Shown here one piece after another: positions 21,568-36,596 of a stretch of 46,263 nucleotides of DNA. The stretch comes from Chlorokybus atmophyticus. Its lineage: Eukaryota; Streptophyta; Chlorokybophyceae; Chlorokybales; Chlorokybaceae. How positions within the stretch are numbered: position 1 is the first letter of the stretch; every line of letters starts with the position of its first letter. The notes beneath the pieces were generated by a model. The model ran no database searches. It worked only from the letters and a program-made list of their open reading frames with translations, and had not been told where the DNA came from. The translations under genes and the position numbers were made by a program. Location: assembly GCA_009103225.1 (NCBI GenBank), contig RHPI01000260.1:419060-465322 (forward strand). Reading direction: 5' to 3'.

Positions 21568-21827
21568 GCGGTTAGACTTGACCGCAAACTCAGGCGCAGC
21601 AAGCAGTCCTCAAACCGCTGACCGCGATTACCTGACGGTGCCAAACGAACTGACGTTACGTAAGGCAACTGCTGCATGCGGTGACCCTCTTGACGCCTTA
21701 ACAAGAATGCGCTGGCCCGGGATGTTAGGTTTAAGTCAAAGTTTAGGTTTAGCTTTGGGTTTGGGCTCACAACACTCTCGGCATTGTGTTGGGGATTAGC
21801 GGCAGTGGCGGTGGTGTGGGCGTCACG
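21568..21827. promoter_or_regulatory. Bidirectional promoter between the J-domain gene and RPAP1
   Basis: The two start codons lie 260 bp apart and diverge. Positions 21724-21770 hold a tight series of telo-box-like motifs (TTAGGTTTA, TTTAGGTTTAG, TTTGGGTTTGGG). In plants, telo boxes are common in promoters of translation and growth genes. No TATA box is obvious on either side. Co-regulation of the two genes is inference. Confidence 0.5.
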
Positions 21828-24800
21828 ATGAGGCGTGGGGTAAAGACAGGTGTGAGCGGCGAGGACAACGAGGTTGAAGATGAGCTGCTGCTCATGCAGC
21901 AGCAATTCCTGCAGGGTCGCGAGGCGCCTGCAGCCAATGTCCGCCGTGTTGCTGGTATGCTGGTAGAGCGGCCTGGTAGGCTGCTCCAGCATGATGGTGG
22001 CCTTAACTGAGGATTTGCATGTGCAGGAAAGAGCAAGAATGCTTCTCCTCAGCTGGAAGAGGTTCCCGAGGTGAAGGAAGAGGAGGAACAGGCAATGGAC
22101 GAGCCCCCTGGGCCTTCCATTCCTCCGCCTGCGGCGCATCCTGTGGTTGGCGGTATAGTAGAAAGAAATCCTGTGCATGATCCTGCCTACGACATGCCGC
22201 CGCCTGCTGCCCCCGTCGCCACCCCGTTCCCGCAAGCTCGCCACAGACGCTTCGCACCGGTACAACTTGACTGGAAGGCATGCATGCACAGTTGCACACC
22301 TCCTGCAGTAGGTTTTGGCTTGAAACTATAAGTTTCAGCTTGCTTTTTCTTTTCTTGCAGCCTACAGGCCTCGTCTTCCATGCTTGTCATTTGGTACTTG
22401 CTTGCTGTTAGCGCATAGCGAGTGGGGAGAAGCCAGCTTGTTGTACACCGCTGTTGCAAAGCACATTGCAGGACGGCCATCATTGCTGTAACGCTTGAAC
22501 TTAATATCGTCTCCAGTTCAGCAAGAGAGTGAGAGCGGCACCTGCAGCAAGTGCGAGTGCGGCTCAGCATGAACGCATGGGAGCGGTTAACATGGAGCAA
22601 GGCCCCTCTACCTCATATGCAGTGGTGGCCAGCGTTGCACCTGTGGAAACCTCCAACGGCTTGCAGCGGACACATTTTGACACCGAGCGCGATGCTATAG
22701 ACCGAGAAAACCGACAGCGTCTTGCTGCAATGTCCGGAGCAGAGATCGCTGAAGCACAGGCGGAGTTGGCTGCCCGGTTCACGCCTGAAAAGGTAGCTGC
22801 ACTGCGAAGGCGAAGAGAAAAGACACATGGAGCTGAAGCGGGTGCAACGGGTCACACTGATGTTGCAATGGCTGAGGCGAATGTAGAGCCCTCAACTGCA
22901 GCAGAGACACATGCAATGGTCTCAACTGAAAAGCGCGCAGCTTCTCCACCTGTTGGCTCTACGACTGTACACCAACCACTGGATAGCCACGCAGTGTCAA
23001 GTGCTGCGCCAGCTGGCGTGTCGGCACTGCGGTTTTCTCTGGATGGAGCTCTCATACCACCGGCGACACTGCAAGCTTTGGACGCTGGTGTGCGAGATTC
23101 GGTGCTTGGTGTGAAGCATGTTGCTGAGCGCGACCCGTTGCGAGCAGGAACGGATTCGTCCATGACTGGCTATACTCTAGGTGAAGCAGTTGCACTCACC
23201 CGCAGCACTGTAAGTCGCATGGTGACAGTCAGTTAATGCTTGTCGCTGCTAAGAGGGTACGCTGCAACAGCTTACAGATTGTGTGTCTTGTATGTATTGC
23301 TTGCAGGTGGCTGGCCAGCGTGCAATGGCTCTCAAGCTGCTAGCAAAAGTGCTTCAGCGTGCGCGGGAGTCTTGTGACCAGCCAGCACATCAGCCCCAAG
23401 ACTGGTGTGCCATCAATGAGTATCTGCATAGCGTTCGCCTCGGGTTGCCTACTGCTTTGCGGTATGTTGCTGTGCACGTCATTGCAAAATAGTACAACAC
23501 GAAGTTGCTCAGGCAGCAGTCACATCGCACTGCATATCTCACGCCATGCATATGTGCAGTATGGCAATCGATGACTCGCATGCTTCCGTGGTCATTGCAG
23601 CTGCTTTTGCGATACGCGCTTTGCTATGTGCGCCTGACGAGGAGACCAAGCTGAATGTATATGAGGTATCGTTTGATTTATTGCTGTCGCTATACCTGTT
23701 GCAACTAGCTGTAGTGTATGGTTCCAAGAATTTGCAACTTGTGCCCAGGCTTTGTACGGTGGCGAGGTGACAATAGCTCTGGCGCCGGTTTATCGTCCTC
23801 AGTATGGCAATGCACCTTGGCAGCTACAGACAGCGCGCTTCACAGAGGAGAGAGACAAGGAGCACAGTAGTGAAGAGCCCCCTGGCACGGGAGACAAGAT
23901 CCGCGATGACGCTGTGGTTGCTGAGACAGATCCTGTAGCTGGCATGCTGCGCATGAAGCTGCTGGAACGCATTGTGTACATACTGCAGGTGTGTTGCATC
24001 GCTTTTGTGCATGTCATGTGAGTAACAGGCTTCTCATATGCCTTACTTGCAGACCATGCGTGTGACTGGTGCTGTGGATTCGCTGCTCGACATCCTCATT
24101 GCTTGTGCACGTCACTCGCGAAGTAGCGCGGCTGCAATTGTGCAAACACCGTCTCTGGTGTCAACAGTCACTCGCAATTTCATTGATGCCGATCTGCAGC
24201 CCGTTGCTGGTGGGGGTTATGCTCATCTTGTGCCTAAAGCAGTCAAAGTTATAAAGGTTAGCATGTTTACGGCAAGAACGGCCAGGACATCATGTGCATC
24301 TTCATAATGGCGGATGTGCTCATGGAGATTTTGGTTGTGTTGCAGATTTTGTGCCAGGCTCTGGGACCCTCACCATTTGCTCAAAGTGGCGTGCTGGAGA
24401 CTGTCAAACGTCACCTTTTCCTGCCTGGAAACTTTGATGAACCTGGTCAACCCTACCCTCGCAGTCCCCGCCGAAGAACCGCTGCAGCCATGCGATCGGA
24501 AACATTGAGACTGTGGCGCGTGTGCATTTATCAAGGCACGGGCATCACTGCCTTTGATGATCTATTCCAGGCCATCTGCAACGCGCTACCCGCCACCAGG
24601 GATTGGAGCAAGTGGGAAGACTCTACTCTTTCCTACAACGTGCTTGAGGCCCTGGCAAATGCACCCGCCCATTCAACACAGGACACAGCAGCCTGGAACC
24701 GATTCGTCTCGTTGGTGGGAAGTGCTTGCGAGTGGCTAGGTCCAGGTATAGTGCAGAGTGTCAAGGTGTGTTGCGATGCAAGTGACGATGTCACGTATAA

Positions 24801-27079
24801 GCGCGCAACGATCGCGCAGTGCTTCGGCTCCGTTATGCACTTTTTGGCTTCTTTGTACAGCAACGGCGGCTCCCATATGGACACCTGGGCTGGTCCTTCA
24901 CGCGCACAAGTGGCTGAGCTATTGATGACTGCGACGCAGGCTCCCTCTGACCAGTTCAACATGGTGGAAGTCTTAACGCAAGAGAGCGATAAGCCAGCCT
25001 CCTGCCATGCACTGACAGGTCTCATCAGACTGTTTGTCGCTGTCAATGTGCCAGCATCCGCCCTACGCCACGAAACATCATGGCACGCAGGCTTGGGTCG
25101 CTCCCTCTCTCTGTTGCAATCCGAGTCTGAGCCTCCCGGGCCTTCTTGGAAGGCTCTATACCACCGCCAACAGTGTTACCTGATGTCCAGTATCTGCGGC
25201 ATTCATACACACGTGTGTGGTACGCCGTCCGACGGGGGGCTGTTTCCTACAAGCACTGCACAGGACTCCAGCCTGCAGGTGAAACGGTATATGTGGGATT
25301 GTGCTTGGGCCGCAGCGACGCTGGCAATACCAGGCCAAGAGCCGCTGGTTCAGACAGCAATGTTGTCATTGTTCGTCCCGTCGTCATTGGCGAAGCTGCT
25401 GCCGACTGCTCTTGGCGCTGCTGTGGCTGCCATAGCTGTTCCATCATCAGCGCTAGCGGTCCTGTTGGTCGACGAGGCATCTGATACGCAAATGGTTCAG
25501 CTGCCTGATGCTGCCATAGCCAAAGTCAATGCTGAGCTCCTAAAGGTGAATTTCAATGAGGTTAGTGCGGCCTTGGTTCAGCACTACGCCGGCACGTGGC
25601 TGAGACCGCAAGCCAGTTCCACTTCGTTGATGGCAGAGTATGACAAGTCGTTGCTGCCTCTGCCTCTGAGCTGGTTGCTAGCGTCCCCACGCAGCGCACC
25701 AGAGGCTGGTGCGACCGGATTGGATGTTGCTGAAAACAAACCCTCCCACTTGACCGCTTCGTCCATCATGCTGTACCAGCTTTGCTTGGAAGGGCTGGGG
25801 TCCCGCTCCAACCATGTCTTCCAGAACGTCCACCATCTTCACTTCCTGTCGGAGCTGCTGCTGGCTTTCAATGACTTGTTCCTGGAAGCAAGTATGACAC
25901 TCAATTAAGGAACGTTACTTGTACGTTGTCAGCCATGTGGCGACTACTTTCTGACATCTTACATCATTGTCACTCACTGTTATGAGTTTGTTTGACCAGA
26001 CACGAGGTGGCTCCTCGCGGCACTGCACGATCTATACACGCTGCCGCTGTCGCTCACCCACCAGGGAGAGCAGCGTGATCTGAGTGCATTGGTTGGGTTC
26101 GATAGGGTGACGGGGCCTGTGGCGGACACCTTTGCTCGGGAGTTGGCTTCGCATTTTGCGTCCGTGTCTTACGGAGACTGGCTGTTTGGGCGCCAGCTGG
26201 CACTGTACCTGGCTGTGGACGCGCCGGTGTCGTGCCGTGTGGCTGTGTGGCGTGCCCTTGAAGACAGCCAATCGCTGCATCTGCTTCCCACAGCAAGCGA
26301 CTGCACCGGCACTGCCTGCGTGTATTTGTTTCCGTTTGAGGTGAGGTCATGTTGGGTTGTTGCATCTCTACATGTCCACAGAGTGACTGCGGTCAATCTG
26401 TTTTGATGTGGGTCATCTGCAGGGCGACAAGGAAGTGCTGCAGGCGTACGCATCTGCACTGCGCACCGGTGCCTTGAGCAAAGCGATGGATGCAAAGTCT
26501 ATCAGCTGGGTTCTGGCTTGCCACCACGTGGCTGGCTTTGTGTTTTCTACAGGGACTACTGATGCCGAGTCGCTTCAACGGCAGCAGCTTCTCCGAAGTC
26601 TTCTGCTAGAGGCACCACAGGTACAACAATAGTTGCTGTATTTTCCAGCTTGAATTGCTGCAGCGTGAGTGTAATTATGTGTACAGACAACATGCACACA
26701 TGCAGGATGTGTTGGCAGCCTTCTTCTCATACCGCGTCTTTTCCCGGCTGCCAAGCAATTGCGGCACAAACTGTCCACGATACATGGCAGTTGCGCATGA
26801 TCAGGCGTACAGCCAAGTGGACGACATTACATATCGGTTCCACTTGGCACGAGAGGCGTGCGCGCACGACGAGCAGCTGCTGAGCGCATTGCAGGAACTT
26901 GTACATATGGTCTGAATTGCTTGACTCGTGTGGAGCAGCTTTGCGTCCGTGCTTGTCTTGTGCCACTGTTGCTGCAGGTGGAGTTCGCAATCTCTGTCTC
27001 AGACTCACTGCGATTGCAACAATGTGCTGAACTGGTTTCAATTCGTGGCATTACAAGCGGCATGGCAGACAGGAGTTGA
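21828..27079 (+). CDS. RPAP1: RNA polymerase II-associated protein 1 (RPAP1 / MINIYO)
   Basis: RPAP1 (IYO in plants) helps assemble and import RNA polymerase II. Exons: 21828-21954, 22027-22259, 22517-23209, 23307-23461, 23560-23665, 23749-23988, 24053-24256, 24346-25891, 26000-26340, 26423-26620, 26706-26900 and 26978-27079. Near the N-terminus DELLLMQQQFLQGREAPA is the conserved RPAP1 start motif. Residues about 173-225 (ENRQRLAAMSGAEIAEAQAE) are the RPAP1_N domain and about 291-375 (LRFSLDG...GYTLGEAVALTRST) the RPAP1_C domain. A long alpha-helical C-terminal region follows. Length is about 1379 residues, or 1350 if exon 11 instead reads through to the TGA at 26913-26915; human RPAP1 is of similar size. 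The first donor is placed at 21955 (GTATGC); two other in-phase donors (21976, 21997) exist. The frame is intact throughout. Confidence 0.92.
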
Positions 27080-28032
27080 CCGGTCAGCACGCTTGCATGC
27101 TCTTACATGATCAGCACGCGTCGGTGGCCACGTGGCGTGCTGAAATTGCAATGTCCACAATGCTGCTGTGCCATGTGCGCATGGCATGGTTGAAACAGTC
27201 AATGTTGGTTGTTCAGTCGGTTGACCTCGACTGCACTAGCTGGAGCTGGGGTTTGCAGGCCATACAACTGCTGCAACGAGCACACATCGCCGTGCTGCTA
27301 TAGAGGTGTGCTGTTAACAGTCCAAAGCGAGACATGCGTGATCCTTATCAGGTGCTGCATCCAAGGTGTGTCTATGTGGTGTCTTAACAGCGCAGCGCAA
27401 TATTGAGGCCAATGCATTCCGAAAGTATGCACAAACACCATGTGCTGTACCGCAGTCACTACGAAGGCGAATATGACCCATAGCAATACGCAAGCTGAGT
27501 TGCTTGTCTATTGTTGTTAACGTATGTGCTATAGGCTGAGAGTGTGCAAACGATTGATAACATCAGTCGCTGTATGATGTCTGCAACTGTGACATACGAT
27601 AAGACTATTATGTCCCATCAACCTGTAGCAATAGTTCGCACATATAAGTCAACCATGACTTGGGTTGTGTATTTGGTCGAGACTTGTCACAGCTCAAACT
27701 GGTTGTAGCTCCCATTGCTAGGTTTGTGCTCCGTTTGTACAATGCACTCGTGCAGACACCACCAGCGACAAGCCCGCATTATTGTTGCCGACAATTGTGA
27801 AAGTGCGCAAGAGGACATGACAGGTATGCTTTGCCGGGCCAAACACTTTGTTGAGTTTCAACCTGCGCCCACCTGGCTTGTCTATGTGATGTTGCTCAAC
27901 GCGATCTTCGTCTCCTGCACATGCATGTCAGTCGACAATCTAGCAAGATCGCATCATGTATGATCTCTTGTGCACACTGTGACAACTACAACAGACACCC
28001 ACAACCTAGAAGTCGTGTGAAAGAGGTCCCCC
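27080..28032. other. Intergenic region between RPAP1 and the ARM cluster
   Basis: No supportable gene is seen on either strand in this 950 bp. It contains the 3' ends of the convergent RPAP1 and first ARM genes. Nothing repeated elsewhere in the window was noticed. Confidence 0.6.
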
Positions 28033-29649
28033 TTACTTGTGGCTGTCGGCATAGTTGGCGAGGCTTGAAAGTGATGTCTGGTTGGTGTCGTGAAACGGTT
28101 GTGTCACGTTGGAAGAGTTGTCGAGCGTGTCCACCATGTCAGGCTTCCACTCCAGGGTGCTGAGGATGGCGTCGGCGCACTTAGGCGGCTTTCATGGGGC
28201 CTGAGCGCGCAATTGCGTAGAGGGCGGGAACACCACGCCCTCGATGATGACGCGCTTGCTGGGGTCGCACTTGTCCACGAGTGCCTGCAGCACACGCGCG
28301 CTACGATTTTTGGCCTTGTCTTGGTTGTTGTTGCGAAGGTGGTCAATCAACTGCGGAATGGCCCCAGCCCTGCGCACGAGCACCTTGCACTCGGGGCTAC
28401 TCGCGAGGCTGCTCAGCACCCGTAAGGCTGTCTCCACCGCATCCACTGAGTCCTCCCGCAGCAAAGCCAACAGCGGGGGCAGCACGTCCTTGCACCGCAC
28501 ACTCGCCCTCCCGTCCCTGTCCTTGATAAAAGAGCCCAGCGCGTCAGCCGCGTCGGGCTTCACCTCGGCCCGGGAAAGCCTTGAGCAGGGCCGCGAGCTG
28601 CTGGACGACGTGGCCATGCGCGCTTAGGACGCTCTTGCGCAGGCGGATGACGTTGCCAACATTGCCGAGGGCAAAGGCTGCATTGTGCTTGAAGTCCTGG
28701 TTGTCCGATGCGAGCATGGCTGCAAGCGGCTCCAATGCGAGCTCCCATGCGGGGTCCTCCTGCAGGTCCTTGTTGCTGGCGAGATTGCCGAGCGCGTACG
28801 CGGCTTCCTTCCTCACAGAGCTCGCCTCCAAGGCCGTGCGTACAACCTCCACAACCACTTCCACGCAGCCGTGCTTTGCGACAGCTCCCGTGTTGACACG
28901 GTACTTCCCAACAGAACCAACAGCCATCAATGCACAAGCCTTCCGGCCCTCATCAGATGGACCTTCACACCGCACACGTAACGTGTTCACCAGATGAGCC
29001 CACAACCCCTCCTCGCTACAGATCTTGCATTCACCTCATTCGCGTCCGCAAGGCACGCCAGGCGCACAGCAACAGCGTTATGGTTGATCTCTCGCATGAT
29101 CTTCATGAGGACGGCAAACAACCTGCCTGCACAACCCGCTCGCGCACAGCATCGATGGCCTCGTCTGCAATCCACCACAGGGCCTCCACAACATAAAGGC
29201 GCGCATCGGTAGGGTTTCCAAGTTTGTCATCGTCCTCAACTGTTGGTGATGCGAGTGCGGTGATGAGGGTTTCAATAGCGCCGGCACCCACGAGCAGGAG
29301 TCTGTTTGTGGTGTTGCCCTGCGTTATATCAGCTATGCATTGGGCCGCGTGTTGTCGCTCCTCTGGATTGCCACTTCCGCCAGCACCTTCAGCAGGCGCA
29401 ATACTTCCGCCGTATGGACAACCACCGAGCTGTTGTTGTTGTTGCTGCTGGTGTACAACAAGTTGTTGTTCATCCTGCACGGGTAATGCAGTCATTGTGG
29501 TTTTGCTCGTATAACCCAATCATACGCACAACTGCGGACGCACACCTTCACTTCCTTGAAGCTGCTTGCTGCGTGGTCAAAACTGGTTGAAAGAGAGGAC
29601 GGTTACCAACATTTGCACGTCGACTTCTCAGTGCGGTGGCTTTGGACAT
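28033..29649 (-). pseudogene. Armadillo-repeat protein, copy 1, frame-broken
   Basis: ARM repeats are helical scaffolds that bind partner proteins; this family's partner is unknown. A start (MSKATALRSRR, 29649) leads to a second exon from about 29475. The conserved core runs through GAGAIETLITALAS, AIDAVRERVVQAGCL, VGKYRVNTGAVAKHG, YALGNLASNKDLQEDP, AAFALGNVG, ALGSFIKDRD and GAIPQLIDHL, to the tail ILSTLEWKPD...YADSHK and a TAA at 28033-28035. The reading frame changes near 29380, 29105, 29000 and 28560, so no continuous product can be made as written. The tail region is complete, unlike copies 2 and 3. Either a decaying paralogue or uncorrected sequence errors explain this; neighbouring single-copy genes are intact, which favours decay. 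Confidence 0.82.
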
Positions 29650-31894
29650 GATGTTGCTGGCCAGCCGTGTCCGCATGCCATTCACGCCTTTTGTGTGTCC
29701 TGAGAGCTACTTAAAATAGGCATACGGGTGAACAATATTCGAGAGACTCGACTGCTTACTGCACTCATCGCCATGACCACTTGCTCAACAGCAACAAACA
29801 GTGTGTTGACACTCTTGAGTCAACAGTGTGATGCGGGTTGCCACTTGCACTGCACATACTATACACTGCGCAGTCACTGGAGATTGTGGCGGCTGACAGA
29901 GTCTGCGCAAGACAACTGCTTGCAAACAGTGGGGCAAGCATGCCTCAAAGGGCTGATATGGACACTGTCAACGAGCACAGGCTTGTATTAGTATCCAGCA
30001 AGCAAGCAACCATTGCTTGCCTTGTGCGACTTTGCACGGGTGCATGTGCGTGCAAGCAGCGGGGGGCAACCTTGATGGCCACACAGGCACATGCACCCAA
30101 CATCAAAAACCAGGGACAAAGTTCCATTGGCAAAATGACAGCGCGATAGTGCCAATGCACTAACCTTCCGAGCGCAATTGCATGCGAGAGGAAGGGAGGA
30201 GTTTTGCGTGATTGTAGGCCAATCAGCCCCAACCCTAACCCCAGAGAGCAAATCCTTGCAAAGTGCATTACGAGTGTTTCCTGTGGATGTTGGAGCAAAG
30301 AAATAGCAGCATCCGACTGCCCCCAACAGCTGTGAAATGCATTCAACAGTCGTTCAGTGCATTGCTGAAACGGCTCACCTCTTTACTTTTGCGTCCAACA
30401 GCATTCTGGTGCTAATCAGACTCGTCCTCGCCGCCGCAGCCACCAATTGACTCGGCCTACCCTGACACCAACAGCCATCACCAAGGTCACAGTAGCAGCA
30501 AAGTCCTCGACAGCAAACTTGCCGTCCCTCTTTGCGTGCTGAAGGCCGTGGGGCTTTGACCTATTGGTGATCTATGCACAACGCTCTGCATCGGTGGGAA
30601 TAAGAATGCAGCAAGGGAGTGGTGTGGGTTGAGATGCCAAGTTGGATGCGGAGGTCATCAACACGCACAAGCAGCCTCACGCAAGCTGTCGCTACATAGA
30701 GGACGATACAGAAACAACTATTGTTTGCATGCGCAGACACAATTCTTTCCAACCTCGCATGTGGGTTGAGAAAATGATGCTTGGTGGAATGTGTAAGGCT
30801 GGTGTTGAAGCCTTTCTTTGTTGCCTCAGGTTGTTTTGAGACGGCAGCAGCCTAGCTGCCGTGCTGTGCTGTGTTGAGATTGTCAGGAGTTTTTTGTAAG
30901 TTTCAAGAGGTTTTGATAAATGCGCACCAACGCAAGTTACGAAAGCTTTTTGAGATGAAGAACACACTGAACACACGCGATGCATGGCTTTCAATGCATA
31001 TTGGTAACAGCCACGCGCTGATCCTGTGCATAACACAGCCAGTTTTTCCACTCACATGTGCAGGCACACAGCGCTTCAAGCAGGCACTCCGACAAGGTAA
31101 ACTCGCAGTAAGACTCTTTCGTCCTGTTGAGTGGACTAGTTGGCAGGTCTCTCGTTGCGTCCAGTACAGTACAGGGGTGTGCCATGCACGGCACTTGCGC
31201 GAGATTCGGCTTACACCAAGCGGGCGACATCTTGTATCTTGCCACTGACGGCACTTGCTGCAATGCTGCTGTTTGTGCACCACAAGACTCATTGGTTCGC
31301 AAATCCAATATTGCGGTGATGCAACCTGTTTCGGTTCACTGCAACAGCAGAAGCAATCTTTGCTGGTAACAAAGGGTGTACAGCCTGCCAGTGTCATGAG
31401 AGACAGAGTGGGGGCCCCACAGCACCTACCAATAAGACGAGTAGCCCAGAGTAATTTCAACAACTATAATGATATTGTAACATGCCTATAGCTCGGAAAG
31501 TGTCAGTTGATCTACCAGCCAAAAGCTACGCCTAGCACGTTGATACTCTGGAATTCTGTACGATATGGTGTGCCATATTGCCCCTTTATCAACACCAGTT
31601 TAACTAACGTGATTCAAGTGCTGCGCCCTTGTTGACACAATCACGCGGGGTGCGGTAGAGCAGCCTGCAGAAAGCTGTAATGCTTTTCGCGTTTTCCGCC
31701 TCCTGCACCACACATGCAGCTGTCAATCAAGAAACCAGCACACGAGCACAGCATACGCACGCCACATTGTATGTACAAAGCGTGTTTTCGAGGAAATGTT
31801 GCGCCTGTGAACCTGAGCACAATAACAACACTTTGCATGCAACCAACACTCGCATCAACAGAAGGGAGGGAGAGACGGGGAGAGAAGGAGGGGG
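29650..31894. other. 5' flank of ARM unit 1 (duplicated-unit DNA)
   Basis: No gene of its own is supported. An exon-like segment on the minus strand ends at 30379 with ...AAAGAG before GTGAGC, at the same distance (about 730 bp) from the ARM start as in the other units. Blocks at 30540-30690 and 31080-31560 match 35520-35670 and 36020-36500 of unit 2 (for example GCAGCAAGGGAGTGGTGTG), showing that the duplicated unit extends about 2 kb upstream of the ARM gene. Confidence 0.6.
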
Positions 31895-31895
31895 N

Positions 31896-33927
<2,032 letters not shown>

Positions 33928-36596
33928 GGCTGTAATAGCCTGGCGTGTGCAATGCGCGCCCTTGTTTTCTGTCTCCTGAGAGCTACCTGACGAAGGTATG
34001 CCCGTCAAAGATTGAGATAACTAATGCATTGAGAGACTCTTGTCATTCAATGGCATTGGCTGGATTGCATGGCCTGCTGGCAGATTGTGTCTCTTTGATT
34101 CTGCAAGTGATCACAACTTGATGTGAAATTGCTAATAGCAGTCGCTTGGGAATGTGGCACTTTCCAAAACCAAGTGCATACAATCCCATGTACGCGATAC
34201 GCAAGCACGCGTGAGGATTCGGTTATAGGTTACCCATATCTAGGTTACCTGAATGCCAGTAAGCACAAGCACGGACCGTCCAGGTCCAAGCAATGCATGA
34301 CTTCTCATGTGCGCGTGCATTTGCTTTGTGCTACAAGGAGGGTGGCCACCCGGTGGCTAAGCACGCACACACCCACAACACGCAGCGAAACAGCACACAA
34401 AACATGACAAAGCGGGGATCAACGACATTGCCAATGACACTAGTTGTAGCGCAATTTATCTAAAGGTACCAGTATCCTCTGAAGCGCTAACACAGAATTG
34501 AGGGTCAGGGTTTGTGTAGTTGTGAAGTAGCCGGAGCAGTAGCCGCAGACAATGCTGTCAGCTTTGACATCTTACAAACTTGCAGTGCCAAATCTGCCAC
34601 ATCTAGGGCTGAAGCGACTCACCTCTTTGTTCTGCGGATCAAAGTTACTCCGCTGCTGTGAGTCATCCTTGTTTCGCTGCCGCCGTCGTAGCGCCGCCAC
34701 TGCCCTCCCCTTCCACGCGGCCAACCCTGCCGGTAGCACTCTTCAACAGCACCCGCAGCTGCAGTGGCTACTTGCTCGACTTGCCGCTCCGCTGTTTGCG
34801 TGCTAAAGCCTACTATTGAAGCTGGAATCGTGTAGTGGTTTGTTTGGTCTGTCAACTGTGTTGCATACCTGGGCATGATTTCAGCAATGGGAATGGTGTT
34901 TTGGTGTTCGGAAGAACACCAGCAAAGCCACAGCATTGAGACAACAGCTACAGCGGCAGACATAACAAATGCTCATGCCATAGCGCTACTGTGTGTATCC
35001 CAAAAGACTAGTGAATGAAGCAGGTGGTAACTGCTGCTGCTGTTGAAAGCCTTTGTTGTTGTTTGCTGCCTTCTGGTATGACTGGGCCGGCTGTTGCTAA
35101 GGAGGTTGTTGTCCGTACAAGGGGTGGTGGCATGAATATAAAATGAGAGTGCGCACTTCCAGCGACATATGAGGTGGTTGTGTGATACAGTTAAGGCGAT
35201 TGAGAGGTAGAGGCAAACAACATACTTGCAGACACGCATGCAGATGCAAAGACTAACGCGCTTCAACCGCGTGCTGCTCTCACTTAGTAGTAGGTAGGGC
35301 GTACGTGCTCATGCTATGTTGTTGTCATATCCCAACTTCAGGCACATGGAAAGCTGGCACCCATGGCTCGTCACAAGCAGCTGATTGCATGAGTGTCAGC
35401 TGTGGCTTGCAGCAGCTTCGCGCGATGAGAACTCCAGCAACATGAAAGCTCGTTAGCTATGTTTGTCACAGCAGCGGCTTCAGCAGCCAAGTCCTTGATA
35501 GCAACTTGCCGTCCAGTGTTGCTTGCTAAAGGCTGTTAGGTCTTCACGTGCTGGTGATGTCCCTGTGTGCAACGCTGTGCAGCATGGTGAAGTTCAACGC
35601 AGCAAGGGAGTGGTGTGAGGTTACGTTGTTGCGGAGGGAGCAACCATGCAGGCAAGCAGCCTCACCACTGTGGTGGATGTACAGACACATTTGTTTCCAA
35701 TACTTGATCTCGTTCCACAAGTACAGCAATTGCAGGGCATCTGGTGCTGAAGCTCTGCCTTAATGCCTCTGGCTTTGTAGGACAGCAGCCTAGCTTACGT
35801 GCGGTGCTGTGTTGACTTCAGGAGCTTTCTCAGTCAAAGGCCATGATGTGACTGGTGCGCACACGCAAGGAATGAGCTGTTGAGAAAAAGACCGGCGTCT
35901 TTACCCCACACGCGTGTACGGGTAAAGACACTGGCTGTGCTGTGTAGTGTGTTCACCATGGTCTTTTTCCACCCATACAGCGCTTTAACCAGGCACTCTA
36001 ACGTGGCATGCTTGCAGTAACAGGACTCCTTCACAATCTGTGCCTGACTGGTCGGCAGGTTGTGTTGTGCTGAGGTGTATGCGGTGTACGGCAGCTGCGC
36101 GGGATTAGGACAGCCCAGCGGACGACATGAAATATTGTGCTGCTGCGGGCATTTGCTGCTCCTGTAACGCTTCTAATAAATAACCCGACTCGTCAGGTCT
36201 CACCTCTGAAACTGCGATTGTGCACACTGTTTAAACCGCCCAAGTAACTGCAGCAGCAACATCATGTTGTCGTCGTTATCAGTACATGGTGTACTGCTAA
36301 CAATGGGTGGATAGCCTAACAATGTCATGTGGCACACTCCCTAGATGCTGGGAACACAGAGCCCACTACCAAGGACAACAGGCCCAGAGTAGTGTGATAA
36401 ACAATCAACGTTAAGTGATGTAGCCTATCTATAGCTCAGAATCTCAGTTGACCTAAGCCAAAAGGTACGCATAGTACAGTATGCTATTACACATTGCCTG
36501 CAGCTGTTCGCCAACATCCACTTCAGCTGACAAGAGATTGTTCGATGCTTCCATGTTGCGCGCTTATCCGTTAGCAGACAGTCATGCGCGGCGGGG
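33928..36596. other. 5' flank of ARM unit 2 (duplicated-unit DNA)
   Basis: No independent gene is supported. A minus-strand exon-like segment (about 34700-34623) ends DPQNKE before GTGAGT; counterparts exist in units 3 and 4. The block 34260-34500 (GTCCAGGTCCAAGCA... GGTGGCCACCCGGTGG) matches 39170-39390 and, inverted, 44820-45060. At 36597 it stops abruptly against an RPAP1 fragment. Confidence 0.6.

Noticed and set aside
21724-21770. Interstitial telomere
   Set aside because: Units are degenerate and too few; they are better described as telo-box promoter motifs.
21438-22289. 283-codon minus-strand frame
   Set aside because: It runs antisense to RPAP1 exons 1-2 and across the promoter, has no recognisable domain, and shares space with well-supported exons.
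24633-25046. Antisense 137-codon frame in RPAP1 exon 8
   Set aside because: It mirrors an intact, conserved coding exon and shows no motif of its own.
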